64,000 bases of DNA from Lumbricus terrestris (Eukaryota; Annelida; Clitellata; Crassiclitellata; Lumbricidae): positions 27,162,900-27,226,899 of the forward strand of contig OX457042.1 in NCBI GenBank assembly GCA_949752735.1, written 5' to 3'. A program made the translations under genes and the position numbers. Below, in pieces: positions 12,501 through 23,954 of this stretch. The notes under the pieces were generated by a model. That model did no database searches. It was not told the origin of the DNA and worked only from the letters and a program-made list of their open reading frames with translations. Each line of letters opens with the position of its first letter. Position 1 is the stretch's first letter.

Positions 12501-12597
12501 TATTTTATTTTTGGGGTATTGCATTTAAAGTGCAGTAAATGCTTTTGGAGTAATGACAGTTGATGTGTGCTATGTGAGTTATTTACCCCTGTCTCTG
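9529..12597. other. No supported gene; possible beta-catenin upstream region
   Basis: I see no convincing coding exon here. A LINE-like tail with short ACATT/ACGTT repeats lies at 9700-9765. 10.5-12.1 kb has somewhat more CpG than its surroundings and lies 1.5-3 kb before the beta-catenin start, so the promoter and a non-coding first exon may be here. I cannot place either. Confidence 0.35.
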
Positions 12598-12866
12598 TTT
12601 ATCTGGGCCACCGTTCGCTGTGCTCAGCTCCCTGTGGTGACTATCTTGTCCCCTCTTTCTTGTACCACTACTATGCAGCAAAGAGCATTTTCTATGGTGT
12701 GTCCAGCTATCTGGAATGGCATCCCTGCGACTTTCAGTTCTCCTCCCAGCGACTCTAATGGCTCTTTCTATCGTCTTCTCAAGACTTTTCTTTTTGACCA
12801 GACCTGGGTTGGGAGCACCTGAGTAGAGATCTTGAAGGGGCGCTCTATAAATTTATGTGATTGATT
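12598..12866 (+). pseudogene. LINE 3' end, sense
   Basis: The frame to 12822 contains FSMVCPAIWNGIPATF and FYRLLKTFLFDQTW, the AxxxWNxLP and LKTFLF motifs of CR1/L2-like ORF2 C-termini. It is followed by GGGAGCACCTGAGTAG and CTTGAAGGGGCGCTCTATAA, the same 3' tail as at 3750-3800. Truncated copy just upstream of the beta-catenin gene. Confidence 0.75.
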
Positions 12867-13499
12867 GTTTAATTGAATATAGAGCTTTAGTGAAAATCAT
12901 CATACCTTATGAAAACTGACATTTAATTTGATACATTGTGGTTTCCTGAGTTAGTGTGTGTTTTAACGGAATCAAATCAAAGCGAGGTCAATGTGTATCA
13001 TGTAAATCTAGAAAGTGTTAATCTAATTCTGAGGATGACAATCAGTGTTAAAGTTGAAATGACTAGTAATTGGCATAATTATGCAGGTAAAAATTGTATC
13101 CATAATTTGATCTGATGTGATTTTGATCTTATTAGAAACATCTTGCATTCTTAAATTGTGATGTATAAGGCATCGGTTGAAGGTTTGCCTGTAAAGAAAG
13201 TCACTTGCAAATTTGCACAATGAGAAACAAGTTGACGGTTTGATTTTAAGTTTGTGATATTTTATTTGAGATTTTAACTGAACCAAGTTTTTAAGGAACT
13301 TGATGTGCACCCCCTTAGCAGTTGTCTCGATGTGGGTCCTAAATAACATATTTACTGAATTTGAGGAAGAACATTTGGAGAATAAAGATCTGTAATGAGG
13401 AATGGAATTTATTTGTCTCATATTGATGTTTTTATTTTTAGGGGCTCTTGAAAGTGAAGTTTCTCTTTGAGTTGAAGAGATAGTCGCAACTTAAAGGCA

Positions 13500-16400
13500 A
13501 TGGCTTCATACTCAGACAGAAATGGAACACAGCAACATGGAGGTAAATCCTCTGAGTATATTTTTGTTTGTTTATTAAGTTTGTTTTGCAAGGCTGTAAG
13601 ACTTAAACTGATGGTCATACAAAACTGGCAACAGTACAGCAACTATTACTATCGAATGAACTATTGCTATTGAATGAACTATTGCTGGTGAATGAAGTGT
13701 GACAGCGAAAATACAAAATTTGTTGATATTGGCTGTGTATAATGTACAGTGGTTGCAATACTACTTGAGTACTGTTACAGTACTATTATATTGATGATAC
13801 TATGGACTAACTTATTGTTAAAGTATTTACACTTACTCTGCCATGTTCGTAATGAAACTACTGTCATAATTTTTGTTTATCAGGCCAGTCCACTACATCT
13901 CAGCCGTTCATCAACCTTGTTGACTTGACGCCAATGGACAGTTCGCAGCAGACGTTGATGTGGCAGCAGAACCAATACATGACTGACTCTGGCATCCACT
14001 CAAGCAGCACGACCCAGGCGCCATCTATCAGCAGCAAGCATGGACTCGACCATCTCGAAGCACTGGATGCTGTCGAAAGCGCTTCCGGTGGTCCTCTGTC
14101 GTTCAACCTCGATACTGGTTTCGCCCAGCCTGGCTTTGGTCCGCAACCAGTTCCATTAGATGGTACGATTGCTTGATGTTCTAGTATTTCTTAAAGTCTC
14201 CAGTTTTACACACTTGTGCTTCCTAGTGCTAAGCAGAGCCTGTTAATTTAAATGTTATTTATATATGATTTAATGATACTTGAGAATGAAGAATGTTTAG
14301 TTGCTAATTTAGTGATCTTACAGCGTCTTATGTATTTTGTTTGCTTGGGTTAGGTGTAATTTTTTTACATGAAAAATTATCAGGGTATTTTTTATGATGC
14401 TTTGCTAAATTTTTATTGTTCCCTTTTATAGACATTGTGTAGTATAATTTAGACAGTTTTTTTGCTCACGTTTTTCATTCTTATTTATGCTTGATTTGCG
14501 TTTCGGACATTTTTAGTTGAAATGAGTGTGCTCAGTACAGGGGCTTTTCTTAGAGATCAATGGACACCTGTCTTATGTTGTTTGTTACTGAAGAGACAAG
14601 CCAGGGCTGTACAAGCCAAGGTCGTCTGGCACTTTATTCAGAAGCCCTGGATGATGGTATGCGGGCGATGCCTGCAGCTGGTATGTTTCCAAATCAACCA
14701 ACTGCGATGGAACAGATGACGGAGCCATCTCAGATGTTTCGAGATGCCGTCTGCAACCTCATCAACTGCCAGGTCTTGAACAGAAGCCGCGTGTTTTATA
14801 CGTTTCATATAAGTACTTTGTGAATGATTCACAGGCTCTTTATTATTTCTAAATCAAATACCGGATATTTATGCAGCACAAGTTAAACAAACAGAAATGC
14901 TCTTCTAAAGCTATTGTTGATACATGACATTGTGTATTTCTGTATGTAATGCATGTTTCAATACACTGACTATTGCGCCTGTTAACTCTTTACCGACCGA
15001 GTGTATAGGATTTCACATACCATTTACTGTAGCTATGCATCATGGGTAGGAAAAGGAATAACTACGCTTTTCTAACTGTTATAAACAAGTGATCTTCAAA
15101 GTGGTTTGCGAATTTTTGCTGAACATCATCAAATGCAGCAGTGTGTATTAGTTATGATAAACCTGTTTATCCTGGCCATTAGGGCTGCTGCAGGTACTAT
15201 TTATTTGTATTTAATTCAGTTCATTGTGATCTGGTGATTGTAGGATGATTCTGATTTGGCGTCCAGTGCAATCCCTGAGCTAACAAAACTCCTGAGCGAC
15301 GAAGACCACGTGGTTGTCAGCCAGGCGGCCATGATGGTTCACCAGCTGTCGAAGAAGGAGGCGAGTCGATTTGCCATCGTGAACTCTCCACAGATGATGT
15401 CTACACTGATCCACACCGTGACCAATACCAAGGACCTCGAGACTCTGCGCTGTACTGCCGGTTCTCTCCACAACCTGTCTTATCATCGACATGGCCTGGC
15501 TGCGATTTTCAAGTCGGGTGGCATTCAGGCTCTCGTTAAGCTGCTCAGGTAAGACCAGTTTGGAGAGATTGCTTACTGACAACAATGGAATGACAATATG
15601 TATATACTAAACTTAGATAGAAGGTCTTCTGATAGTACAAGTCATTACGCATGCAACATTAGACTTTATGTAACAGGGCTGTTGAAATGTACTTTAACCC
15701 TTTAATGCCGAGATGGTAGTAAATGGTATGGGAAATCCTATACCCTCCAGCATTAAAGGGATATATATATAGTTCACCTCTGAAGATGACCAGAAATGGC
15801 AAGCAGTGGTAAAATCAGTTTGTGATATACTCCCATGGGACAGCTGAATATTTATATGTCTTGTTCCTGGTTGGAATGAGCTCCAATTGAACTGGTAACG
15901 ACTTGGAATATTAGGCATTGGTGTGATTTATTTTATTGGCAGAATTGATTTATTGAATTGTTAAATAAGTGGAAGAGGAATTTGTCAAGCTTAGATGAAA
16001 ATTCTGGTATATACAGGTGTGTAAACTGTGTATGTATTTAGTGCCATTTCTGATATTCTGATATAGTGCGATTCGGTGGCCTATCGGTAACGCGCTTGCT
16101 CACAGGCATGCGGTTGGGGGTTCGACTCCGGGTAACGACCTTGGGCAAGTTGTTTACACACACGTGCCTCTGTCACTGAGCAGTATAATTTGGTACCGGC
16201 GTAAGCTGGGTAGTAAACGGCAAGTCCTGCGATACACTGGCCTCGTATCCAGGACCTTGGGATTCGTCCATTGCTGGCTCAGGGCTATTGAAAAGGAGAT
16301 GAGCGCCTCCCTGTTTTCCACATGGAACTGGATGGACTTTACTTTTTTTACTCTGATATTCTAATCTGAATGCTAGTGGTATGGCTTCCTAAATGAGACA

Positions 16401-19400
16401 TTGACCTAGTTTTATTTGTTGTCTGCCTGCAGTTCACGCATCGAGTCTGTTCTCTTCTACGCGATCACGACTCTGCACAATCTGCTTCTGCACCAGGAGG
16501 GATCGAAGAATGCCGTCCGTCAGGCGGGTGGCCTGCAGAAGATGGTGGCCCTGCTGCAAAGCGTCAATATCAAGTTCCTTGCCATAACAACCGATTGCCT
16601 CCAGATCCTCGCTTATGGCAATCCAGAAAGCAAGGTAGATTATTTAATTCATAGGATCAGATCCGAGATTCACATTTCTTCTGTAGTGCCTTGGATTAAC
16701 AGTTCAATGTGCGATCTAATTACAGATATTTGCGATAATATCAACAGTATCGGTGATGACAGGAAGATAGAGCATGTACTCATTTACATGCTTTCAGTTT
16801 ACTTGGCATTCCGCTTATTGCAGTGTTGTAATATTCCAGGAAGCTATTGACTTAACAAGCCATATGGGTTATTGTGGCTTATTAGAACTGATACATGTGT
16901 TGCTTTAAATATCTATTGGCTTTTCATAGTTATCCCTTTTTACACACGGCCTTGTTTAATTGCTGCATACACATGGCCTTGTTTACATGTTTACATGTTT
17001 ACATTTATTTGAGCACCTCTGAGTAGTTTTTTTCTTGAAGGAGCGCTATATAAATGTCCGAATGAATGAATGAATGAATGCTGCATACACATGGCCTTGT
17101 TTACATGCTGCATCATGAGGTACGTCTTCTTGAACATTTTCAAGTTCACACTAATATCTTTGACTGACCATGTTGATTCTTGCACTGTGAATAAAGCTAA
17201 ATGCAAAATAACATGTGGCATGAGAAACATGTGGTGCAGATATGTGTGAAGTGATAGTAATATGTAGCTGGCTGCTGTGAAAGCAGGGTTCTAGCGACCA
17301 ATGAAAAAGTGATTGACGTTGTGGCAATGTGATTTCTGATAAAAAGGAATGCTGTCTGGTCAAACAGAATTTCAGAGAAATGAAGAATGAGCTTTGAGCA
17401 CAGACATCAATTTTCTTAGTTCTTCTGTTGATTGTGTATTTTCCTCTATTTATCCGTTATGTAGACCCCAAATCTCAGAATGTGGTAAGTTGACAATTAA
17501 CCCCTTTACCGTTCACCCCGAGTATAATCGTCGATTTTAGCGCTATTATATGCCGGCTGGACGGTAAAGGGATTAAGAACTATATATGCTGATGGGTTTT
17601 TGTGTTTGTGCAATAACCAATTAACTCTGTAATTTGCTTTCTCCATGCAGCTTGTAATCCTTGCAAGTCGAGGGCCCGAAGAGTTGGTGCGTATCATGCA
17701 GACATACACATACGAGAAGCTTCTGTGGACTACATCACGAGTTCTGAAGGTCCTTTCTGTCTGTCCAAACAACAAACCAGCAATCATAGAAGCTGGTGAG
17801 TCAAAGTCTTGATTCAAGAGTTGGTGACCTGACTAACTTGTCACATGCATGGTCATTTGATTTCGAACTTGGCTGAATTGCTCTTATAAGCTAAAAATGA
17901 CTGATAAATAAAGTGAAAGCAATTTCACAGACGGGTTTGAGTAAATCACTGAAGTTTGGATGCAAAATGACTGTGTATTATTTAGAAAGACTCAGATGGT
18001 TTGTGAATTGTAAATTATTGTAGTGTTGATATAATACAATTGAAATTTGATAATGTTTCATATAACGCTAATTGGTGCAAAGTTCTAATATTTTACGATT
18101 AATAGCAAATGATGATTTTAAACTATGGAGTTCCTGCTATTAATTTTTTATTTGTTGATGAGACGAGCCTGAGATGTTGTGTGTTTTTAGGTGGTATGAG
18201 CGCATTGGCCATCCATCTGGGTCATCCTAGTCAAAGACTTGTCCAGAATTGCCTGTGGACACTTCGAAACCTTTCCGACACTGCCACGACACTGGTGAGC
18301 ACTTGTTAAAGATGAACCAACCTTGTGACATTGATAGAAGACTTTGGTGTGTTTTTAAGGCAAAAGTCTTGAGCTGAGTGTATTTTTTATATCGTGTTTG
18401 TGGTGTTTGACAATTGTAAAGTTATTCTAGTTTTAGTTTACCTGTATTTGAGTGGGTAACTGGGTATTGAAACAGGTTTGTTGATTACCCATTTTCACTA
18501 AAGCATATGCAAAAGAAGGTGCAGTTTAAATGCTGAAGGGAGAGTGAGAATACCTACCTGGTTCTGGTTGCAAGTCATGAATTGAGCACAACATTGAGAG
18601 GTGGAAAGGTTGGTTTTCTGTTTATTCATTGTTCATTTTAACCTTTGTCATGCATCGCCCAGTTAAATGTGTGGCTATTGTTTTTTGCAGAACAATATGG
18701 AAGGTCTGCTGCAGAAGCTTGTTCAGCTGTTGGCATCAACAGATGTTAACATCATTACATGCGTTGCTGGCATCCTGTCAAATCTAACGTGCAACAATCA
18801 CACGAACAAGGCTGTTGTCTGCCGATCTGGTGGAGTAGAGGCCCTCGTTCAAACGATTCTCCATGGCAGGGACCAGTACGAAATCACTGAACCAGCGGTC
18901 TGTCTAGCGACTGTTTCATTTCTGTTTATGGTTTTTGTTGAATAATGCATCTAATGTGGTATTTTTTTCAAGTGAAGGTGTCTGCAGTGCTCATGTAAAT
19001 TGCACTTGCAGCAGTTTAGACCTTGTGATGTTATAATTGCTGGGGTTTTACTCATCATATGATAGTTTGTTGTTTAGAATTTTGGTTTATTTTTTTGCTA
19101 TTTAAGATCTTGGATTCTTGGTGCTTACTATAAATTATTTTCTTTGAGGACAGTTTGTAGGTTGTGCTGGCAACTGGTACTCTGAATGCGGTCTTTGGGA
19201 GACATATCACCAACCGCTGTGTAACAGAGAACTTTGCTTTGTAATGAGTTTATTCGTCTCTAGGTGAATTGGTGTTCAGGTCCAAGCCCTCGGCCAAGTT
19301 ATATCATAGTTTGCATTATAGTGCAACATCTTGTGTCAAGTCTTTTGTAAAATGCATGGATGCTTCTATTAGTTGCATGTGTGTGCATAGCATTTGATAC

Positions 19401-22400
19401 TGTTGTTATTTCAATATGGATTCTCATAATGTGAGCAGAAATGTTGTCTTCGTCATAGATGGAGAAATCACATAGATCTAGACAATGTTAGTGATTTGGT
19501 TTTGCTGACCATCGTTTTAGATCTGTGCCCTTCGCCACCTGACGAGTCGCAATCCGGAAGCCGAGATGGCGCAGAATGCCGTGCGTCTGCACTTTGGTCT
19601 CCCTCTTCTCGTTCAGCTTCTCCAGCCGCCAAGTCGCTGGCCTCTGATAAAGGCCGTGATGGGTCTGATTCGAAACTTGGCCCTGCTGCCGGCAAATGTG
19701 GCACCCCTGCGTGATCATGACGTTATACCAAAAGTGGCACAGATCATGATGAGAACTCTTCAAGATCTACAGAAGGTTTGCTGAAGTTCTCTGGTTTTTT
19801 TCTGTTGTAGTTTGTTTCCGAATTAAAATGCGGTACAGAGTTTGCAAGTTTCTGCATATTATGCGTAGACCTTGTTACTTTTTTCCACCTATACACTGCT
19901 TACAATTTTAGTAGAATTGTGTACTAGAAGACATTCCGTTTTAGTTGGACCAAAACAGATCACTCTTGTAATCGCGAAGTATCAGCCGAGCTGCTGAATG
20001 CGCTAACTGTCTGTTTATGTGAATGATCGTTAATTGGTTTTTTAGGCATCTATTGGACCAAATGGCGGCCAGCCAGTGTTCGTTGATGGTGTTAACATGA
20101 GCGAAGTTCTCGAAGGTGCCATTGGAACGCTGCTCATCATGTCTAACGAGCAACAGAGTCGATCCATCATCTGCACGCTTGGCTGCATTCCACTTCTCAT
20201 TCAGGTAAGACTTGAGTTCACTGATGTGTAGCGTAACTGGACATTTACATGTAGCTGCTTGTACCTGGAGAGCATTGTGGCATTACCAAAGGTCAATTTT
20301 ATACTGTGGCATTTATGTGATCATGGTGCGGAATATGTCTCCCGTAACAAAGTTTATTTCCTTAAGTAGTAGGTTAAGATTCAGTTAGATGTATGTGGTG
20401 CCACACTCTAAATCCAGTATTATTAAGGCGATATTGAGTTTGATACATCATTTCAAAAGTCTTGTCTCTAGCTTCAAAATGACACAGAAATTATATTATT
20501 ACTCTGGTATTATTCTAACTCAAGATATCTATGGCAAAAAGTGATTAACTTAGTTAATTAATTAATTAGCCAACTTAAAACGAATCAATATGAATACCAA
20601 GAGCATTATTTAGCTTTAAAACATGCCTATTTTACTAAAAATAATGTTGAAAAACATATTTTTATATTAAATTGTGTAAAAAAAACGAAAAACAAACAGT
20701 ATTTCCTTAATTATCTCTATGATGTATATTTTCCGAATGATACTGATTTTGGTCTGGATCACCACATTCATTCATTCAATTATTTATATAGCGCCTCTTC
20801 AAGGAAACTACTCAGAGGCGCTCCCGACTCCAGCACGGCCAAATAGAACAGTTTTTAAGTGCTTATAGAATGTGTCAGAGAGTGATCTATGTTACGTGTA
20901 GACTTAAACTTTTGCAGAGTGATGCTTTTGATAGACTATGCAGTCGCCAAGCTTAAAAGGCACTGTATCAAATGTCTTGGTGAATTATGTATATGCTTAC
21001 ATCCATACATGCATAGTAATTGCATACTTGTAATGTGTATGTACCCATTTGCATGTAAACATACATATATGCTTGTGTACATATTTTTATTCATCAACTA
21101 GTCCTTTATATAGTTTGAAGGTGTGTTATGGTTTGGTCCGACAGATGCTGTATCTGCCATATGAGAATGTTCAGCGTGTTGTGACTGGCCTTCTATGCGG
21201 CCTCGTCGTAGACCGTGATGCGGCCGAAAGAATCGAACGAGAAAGAGCCGTTGTTCCTCTGTCACAACTTGTGAGATCGCCCAATGAGACAACAGGTTAG
21301 CCTTCTTGGTTTTTTCTCTCTTCGTGGAGTTACTGATATATATATATTGAAGTCGTTCGGTTGTGTAATTCAGTGGGACTACTTTCGTCATGCTGTAAAA
21401 ATTTCTTTTGCTTAGTTTTTGAATGTATTCTTTTATTCTGTAACTTGTTTGAGCTTTATTCTGATCCAAATTTGAAAGATTGTGTTTGATTTAGACTGTT
21501 GTCTTTGACATTATTATAGTCATAGTTTAAAAACACTTGGTACAGGTAGTTTTCTGCGAAAGCACCCAAGTGACAGCTGCAATGGTTTAGGCTTTTGAGA
21601 TTTTTAATCCTTTACATGTCAATAGTGTCAAACTTTCACAAGAGTAACCACTGGTGCCCTAAACGTAGAGCCTCTTTAGCAAGTGCATCATATTGCCATA
21701 ACTGTGTGGCTTGAGCCGGACATTTTCTGATGTTATAACGTTGAGGGTAAGGGCTAAGAAATAGTGGGCATTGAAAAGGTTTCGTGAATCACAAAATTTG
21801 CCATCATCTTGATTCATTGCTAATGTGGGATGTGTTCATTCTTGGTTGCAGCTGCAAATGCGTCGAACATCCTTAGTCGTCTAAACGAAAGTCGACCTCA
21901 AAGTGGCAAACCTCTTTCGCCAGACGTTATGGTCGGCCACTTTCAAGATGAACCCAGTAACTGGAAACAGGTAACATTAGCCATCTACCTGTACATGTGC
22001 AGTTGTGCACCCAACCCATGCAGCAGAGGTAACAGTATGTTGCTCTAGCTGCTGCTGATAGGGACTAGCTTCTCTAGGATAGCATATGGAAACTGTCGAG
22101 GCTTTTTGAGCTCTCCTGTAAACTTTCTTGCAAGCTAATTCCACTTTAAAATAGATTTGACTAGTGCGATATAATAATTTTTGAGGTTGTCAATGGTGCT
22201 ATATAAATTTCTGTTTTACATGCATTGTGGAACTTTTTAGTTTTCATATGATTCTTGCACTGCTTAACTTAACAAATACTTTGAGATTTCTGGGAAAATT
22301 ATGTTGAAATTCATGCGTTGGTCATTTTTGTTCTCATCAAAACATGCGATTTTGGATTTTCAGATGGACCCGATGGACGAATTCGACATGCGCATGAGCC

Positions 22401-23954
22401 ACGAAAACACGTTCGGGCTTCAGCGCATGGACTCGGGGCCACAGTCGATGGCTGGGGGTATGGTTCCCAGTCCCATGGCACCCAGCCCCATGGGATCGAG
22501 GTCTGGATTCTCTGCAGGCGGACGACAGATGGGACCAACTCATGGCATGCGTAAGGATTCTTAGCATATGAAGAATTGTCTCTGCTGCAGATTGTAATGC
22601 ATCGTGGTCAAACTTAAGTGTGCACAATGCACATATATGTAATCTAGTTATTACAGATAAACTGGACAGTTGTATTGTATTTAAACATTTATAAAGCGCC
22701 TCTTGGAGAGTGAACCGTTCAGAGGCGCTCCCAGTGCGCAAGGCTCGCGAGAAGAAGCAGATTTTGAGAAGAGACTGACAGACAGAAGTGTAGAGCGAAC
22801 AGAAGGAGAAAGAACATTCCAGAGAGAAGGACCAATTGCGACAAAAGATTGAGACTGAGCCATAGCAGTTCTAGACCAAGGAACTAATAGGTCAAGTCTG
22901 TTGGATGAACGAAGTGGACGATGGGAGGAAGCTGAGTGAGGACGAAGTAAAGCATTAGTCAGATATTTTGGGGCAAGACCTCGTTGAGACTTTAGGATCA
23001 GAGTGAGGATCTTGAACTGTGTGCGAGCACGTAGAGGAAGCCAATGAAGTTCATCAAACATAAAGGTAGAGATGTGAGAGTACTTGGGAAGGCGGCAATC
23101 AATCTAGCAGCTGAGTTGAGAACTGGCTGAATCTGTGAAAGTCGAATTTTAGCAAGACCAATGAGAAGAGAATTGCAATAGTCAATTCGAGAACATATAA
23201 AAGCGTGAACTAAGGTAGTGAAGATGGAGGAGGAGACAGAGCGACGAATGACTCTGAGACGTCTTAAATGAAAATATGACGAGCGTGTCAGATTGGAAAT
23301 ATGCTCGGTAACGGTCGATAGCTCAAACTTAAAAATAAAATCGTGGAGCTCAATAGCTCCACAATAGGTGGAGCCATTGAAAGCACCTGGTTTCTATAGA
23401 ACTTTGACAAATTTGAACAAGCACTAACTTCTTCCATGGTGCAGCTAGAAGCTTCACTGTGGTTGGTCTATGTTTCTTCAATAGAGCAACATTTGTTGTC
23501 TTTTTTATAGGAATTTAAAAACCGTACCCTTGATACCATTGAATCATGTTTTTTTGTGTTGTCAGCGAGCGCACTGCACATGTGTTGCTCTTTAAGTAGC
23601 TTTGTGTAAATTTGCAATTAAATTGCATTTGACAATGTGGAAAGAGACTTTTAAAAGTAGTTGGTATAAAACTGTTGATGAGTGTAAATTGTAAAATTGG
23701 TTGTTGATTGTCTAGCATCGAATCCTCAGAAGCAGAATATGACGAGCGGATGTTACGACGCTTCGGTCGATCTGCTCGACGTTGATCTGCAGGCGGATCT
23801 GAATTTCGACGTCATGGATAGTTCAGGGATGGACCCGCACCAGCAGCAGATGTTGACGGGGCAGATACCCCGTATGGGTCGACCAGGTGGCATGCATGGC
23901 GGCAGCCGCCCTCCAGGGCCTGCGATGGGGGGTTGGTACGACAATGCCATGTAG
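13500..23954 (+). CDS. CTNNB1: Beta-catenin (armadillo), 14 coding exons
   Basis: Wnt/beta-catenin effector and cadherin-catenin adaptor: it shuttles between adherens junctions, cytoplasmic destruction complex and nucleus, where it binds TCF/LEF. Proposed exons: 13500-13542, 13884-14162, 14594-14772 (start uncertain), 15244-15548, 16433-16634, 17651-17795, 18191-18294, 18691-18897, 19521-19775, 20046-20204, 21145-21295, 21852-21970, 22364-22550, 23716-23954. They sum to 2574 nt (857 aa plus stop), and every junction keeps frame with GT-AG ends. The start ATG follows an upstream in-frame-free stretch and a possible 5' UTR acceptor at 13440-13441. The length exceeds the 781 aa of human because the C-terminal tail is longer. 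Identification rests on long matches across the Arm repeats (for example [34 protein letters not shown]). The last Arm repeats and tail are unusually divergent, so a second, specialised paralogue is possible. Confidence 0.95.
13884..14162 (+). CDS. CTNNB1: Beta-catenin exon 2: phosphodegron
   Basis: Residues about 15-107. It carries [16 protein letters not shown] (residues 47-62), the GSK3/CK1 phosphodegron recognised by beta-TrCP. The positions equivalent to human Ser33, Ser37, Thr41 and Ser45 are all kept, and WQQNQY precedes it as in other beta-catenins. The exon ends [16 protein letters not shown], aligning with the human GFSQSFTQEQVADIDG stretch. So turnover by the destruction complex should be intact (inference). 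Bounded by phase-1 introns on both sides. Confidence 0.93.
14594..14772 (+). CDS. CTNNB1: Beta-catenin exon 3: alpha-catenin-binding region, 5' edge uncertain
   Basis: Encodes [11 protein letters not shown] ... [18 protein letters not shown], aligning with the human ETLDEGM ... AEPSQMLKHAVVNLINYQ helix that binds alpha-catenin. The last residue but one is Cys where human has the phosphorylated Tyr142. The acceptor is ambiguous. A phase-1 join to exon 2 is possible at 14594 (after CTGAAG, behind a T-rich tract) or 14621 (after CCAAG). A stop codon at 14551-14553 rules out earlier in-frame starts. The normal YAMTRAQRVRAAMFP block is only weakly recognisable ([10 protein letters not shown]). The donor GTCTTG is also weak. 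Confidence 0.75.
14988..15052. repeat. Degenerate half of the CCTTTAATG hairpin element
   Basis: TTAACTCTTTACCGACCGAG followed by TATAGGATTTCACATACCAT resembles the inner part of the elements at 15699, 24649 and 61527. It lacks the matching right arm. Located in beta-catenin intron 3. Confidence 0.45.
15244..21295 (+). CDS. CTNNB1: Beta-catenin exons 4-11: Arm repeats 1-12
   Basis: Exon 4 opens [17 protein letters not shown], as in human [17 protein letters not shown]. Residues lining the TCF groove are kept: Lys in GNPESK (human Lys312), Arg in LWTLRNLSD (Arg386), the second Lys position of CNNHTNK (Lys435), and Arg-His in CALRHLTSR (469/470). The segment equal to human RRTSMGG (Akt/PKA Ser552) reads QKASIGP, so the basophilic consensus is lost. 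Conservation drops from exon 10 on (for example [19 protein letters not shown]). The exon 8 donor (GCG then GTCTGT) is weak but is required by the TEPA-ICALRHL join. Confidence 0.93.
15699..15765 (+). repeat. 67-bp nested-hairpin element, copy 1
   Basis: The outer arms are CCCTTTAATGCCGAG and (C/T)AGCATTAAAGGG. The inner palindrome is GGTATGGGAAATCCTATACC. Near-identical copies lie at 24649-24716 (inverted) and 61527-61594. Here it lies in beta-catenin intron 4. It is too short to be an ordinary MITE and no target duplication is visible. Confidence 0.8.
16071..16345 (+). mobile_element. tRNA-derived SINE (third family) in beta-catenin intron 4
   Basis: The 5' head GATTCGGTGGCCTATCGGTA has an A-box-like segment, and GGGGTTCGACTCC is a good B box. 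The body has no similarity to the other SINEs here and ends near a T-rich stretch. The head suggests RNA polymerase III promoter origin; no full tRNA fold is retained. Confidence 0.6.
16961..17107 (+). mobile_element. Retroposed LINE/SINE tail with 29-bp target duplication
   Basis: An 89-bp insert (16990-17078) consists of the common 3' tail (GAGCACCTCTGAGTAG, CTTGAAGGAGCGCTATATAA) ending in GAAT repeats. It is bracketed by perfect 29-bp copies starting TGCTGCATACACATGG at 16961 and 17079. This is a textbook target-primed insertion of an extremely 5'-truncated retroposon, in beta-catenin intron 5. Confidence 0.88.
20764..20885 (-). mobile_element. LINE 3' tail, antisense, beta-catenin intron 10
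   Basis: Read on minus: AGCGCCTCTGAGTAGTTTCC, then TTGAAGAGGCGCTATATAAA, then ATTGAATGAATG. It is the common LINE/SINE 3' tail with a short fragment of preceding ORF (AAAAACTGTTC). The surrounding intron at 20520-20700 is very AT-rich. Confidence 0.7.
21852..23954 (+). CDS. CTNNB1: Beta-catenin exons 12-14: helix C and C-terminal tail
   Basis: Exon 12 aligns loosely with the end of Arm 12 and helix C. The human DYKKRLSVELTSS is replaced by [12 protein letters not shown]. Exons 13-14 are rich in Met, Gly, Pro and Gln: [11 protein letters not shown], then [11 protein letters not shown], then [18 protein letters not shown]. The protein stops at GGWYDNAM, where most beta-catenins end W-(F/Y)-DTDL. 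The Trp-Tyr-Asp aligns but the PDZ ligand DTDL is gone. The acidic/hydrophobic patch around LNFDVMD could still act in transactivation (inference). Exon 14 is well defined, with a TCTAG acceptor and TAG stop at 23952-23954. Confidence 0.85.
22671..23360 (-). pseudogene. LINE ORF2 C-terminus, antisense, beta-catenin intron 13
   Basis: On minus the segment reads [19 protein letters not shown], then [42 protein letters not shown] and [10 protein letters not shown], with a frameshift near 23060-23100. These are CR1/L2-type reverse-transcriptase C-terminal motifs (YCNSLL, HWLP, LxVPRxR, AxxLWN). The common tail (GAGCGCCTCTGAACGG, AAGAGGCGCTTTATAAATG) sits at the 22680s. It occupies more than half of intron 13 and is opposite to transcription. 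Confidence 0.85.

Noticed and set aside
14522..14719. 65-codon frame across beta-catenin exon 3
   Set aside because: It is in a different frame from the conserved TEPSQM...NLINCQ sequence and would break the join to exon 4.
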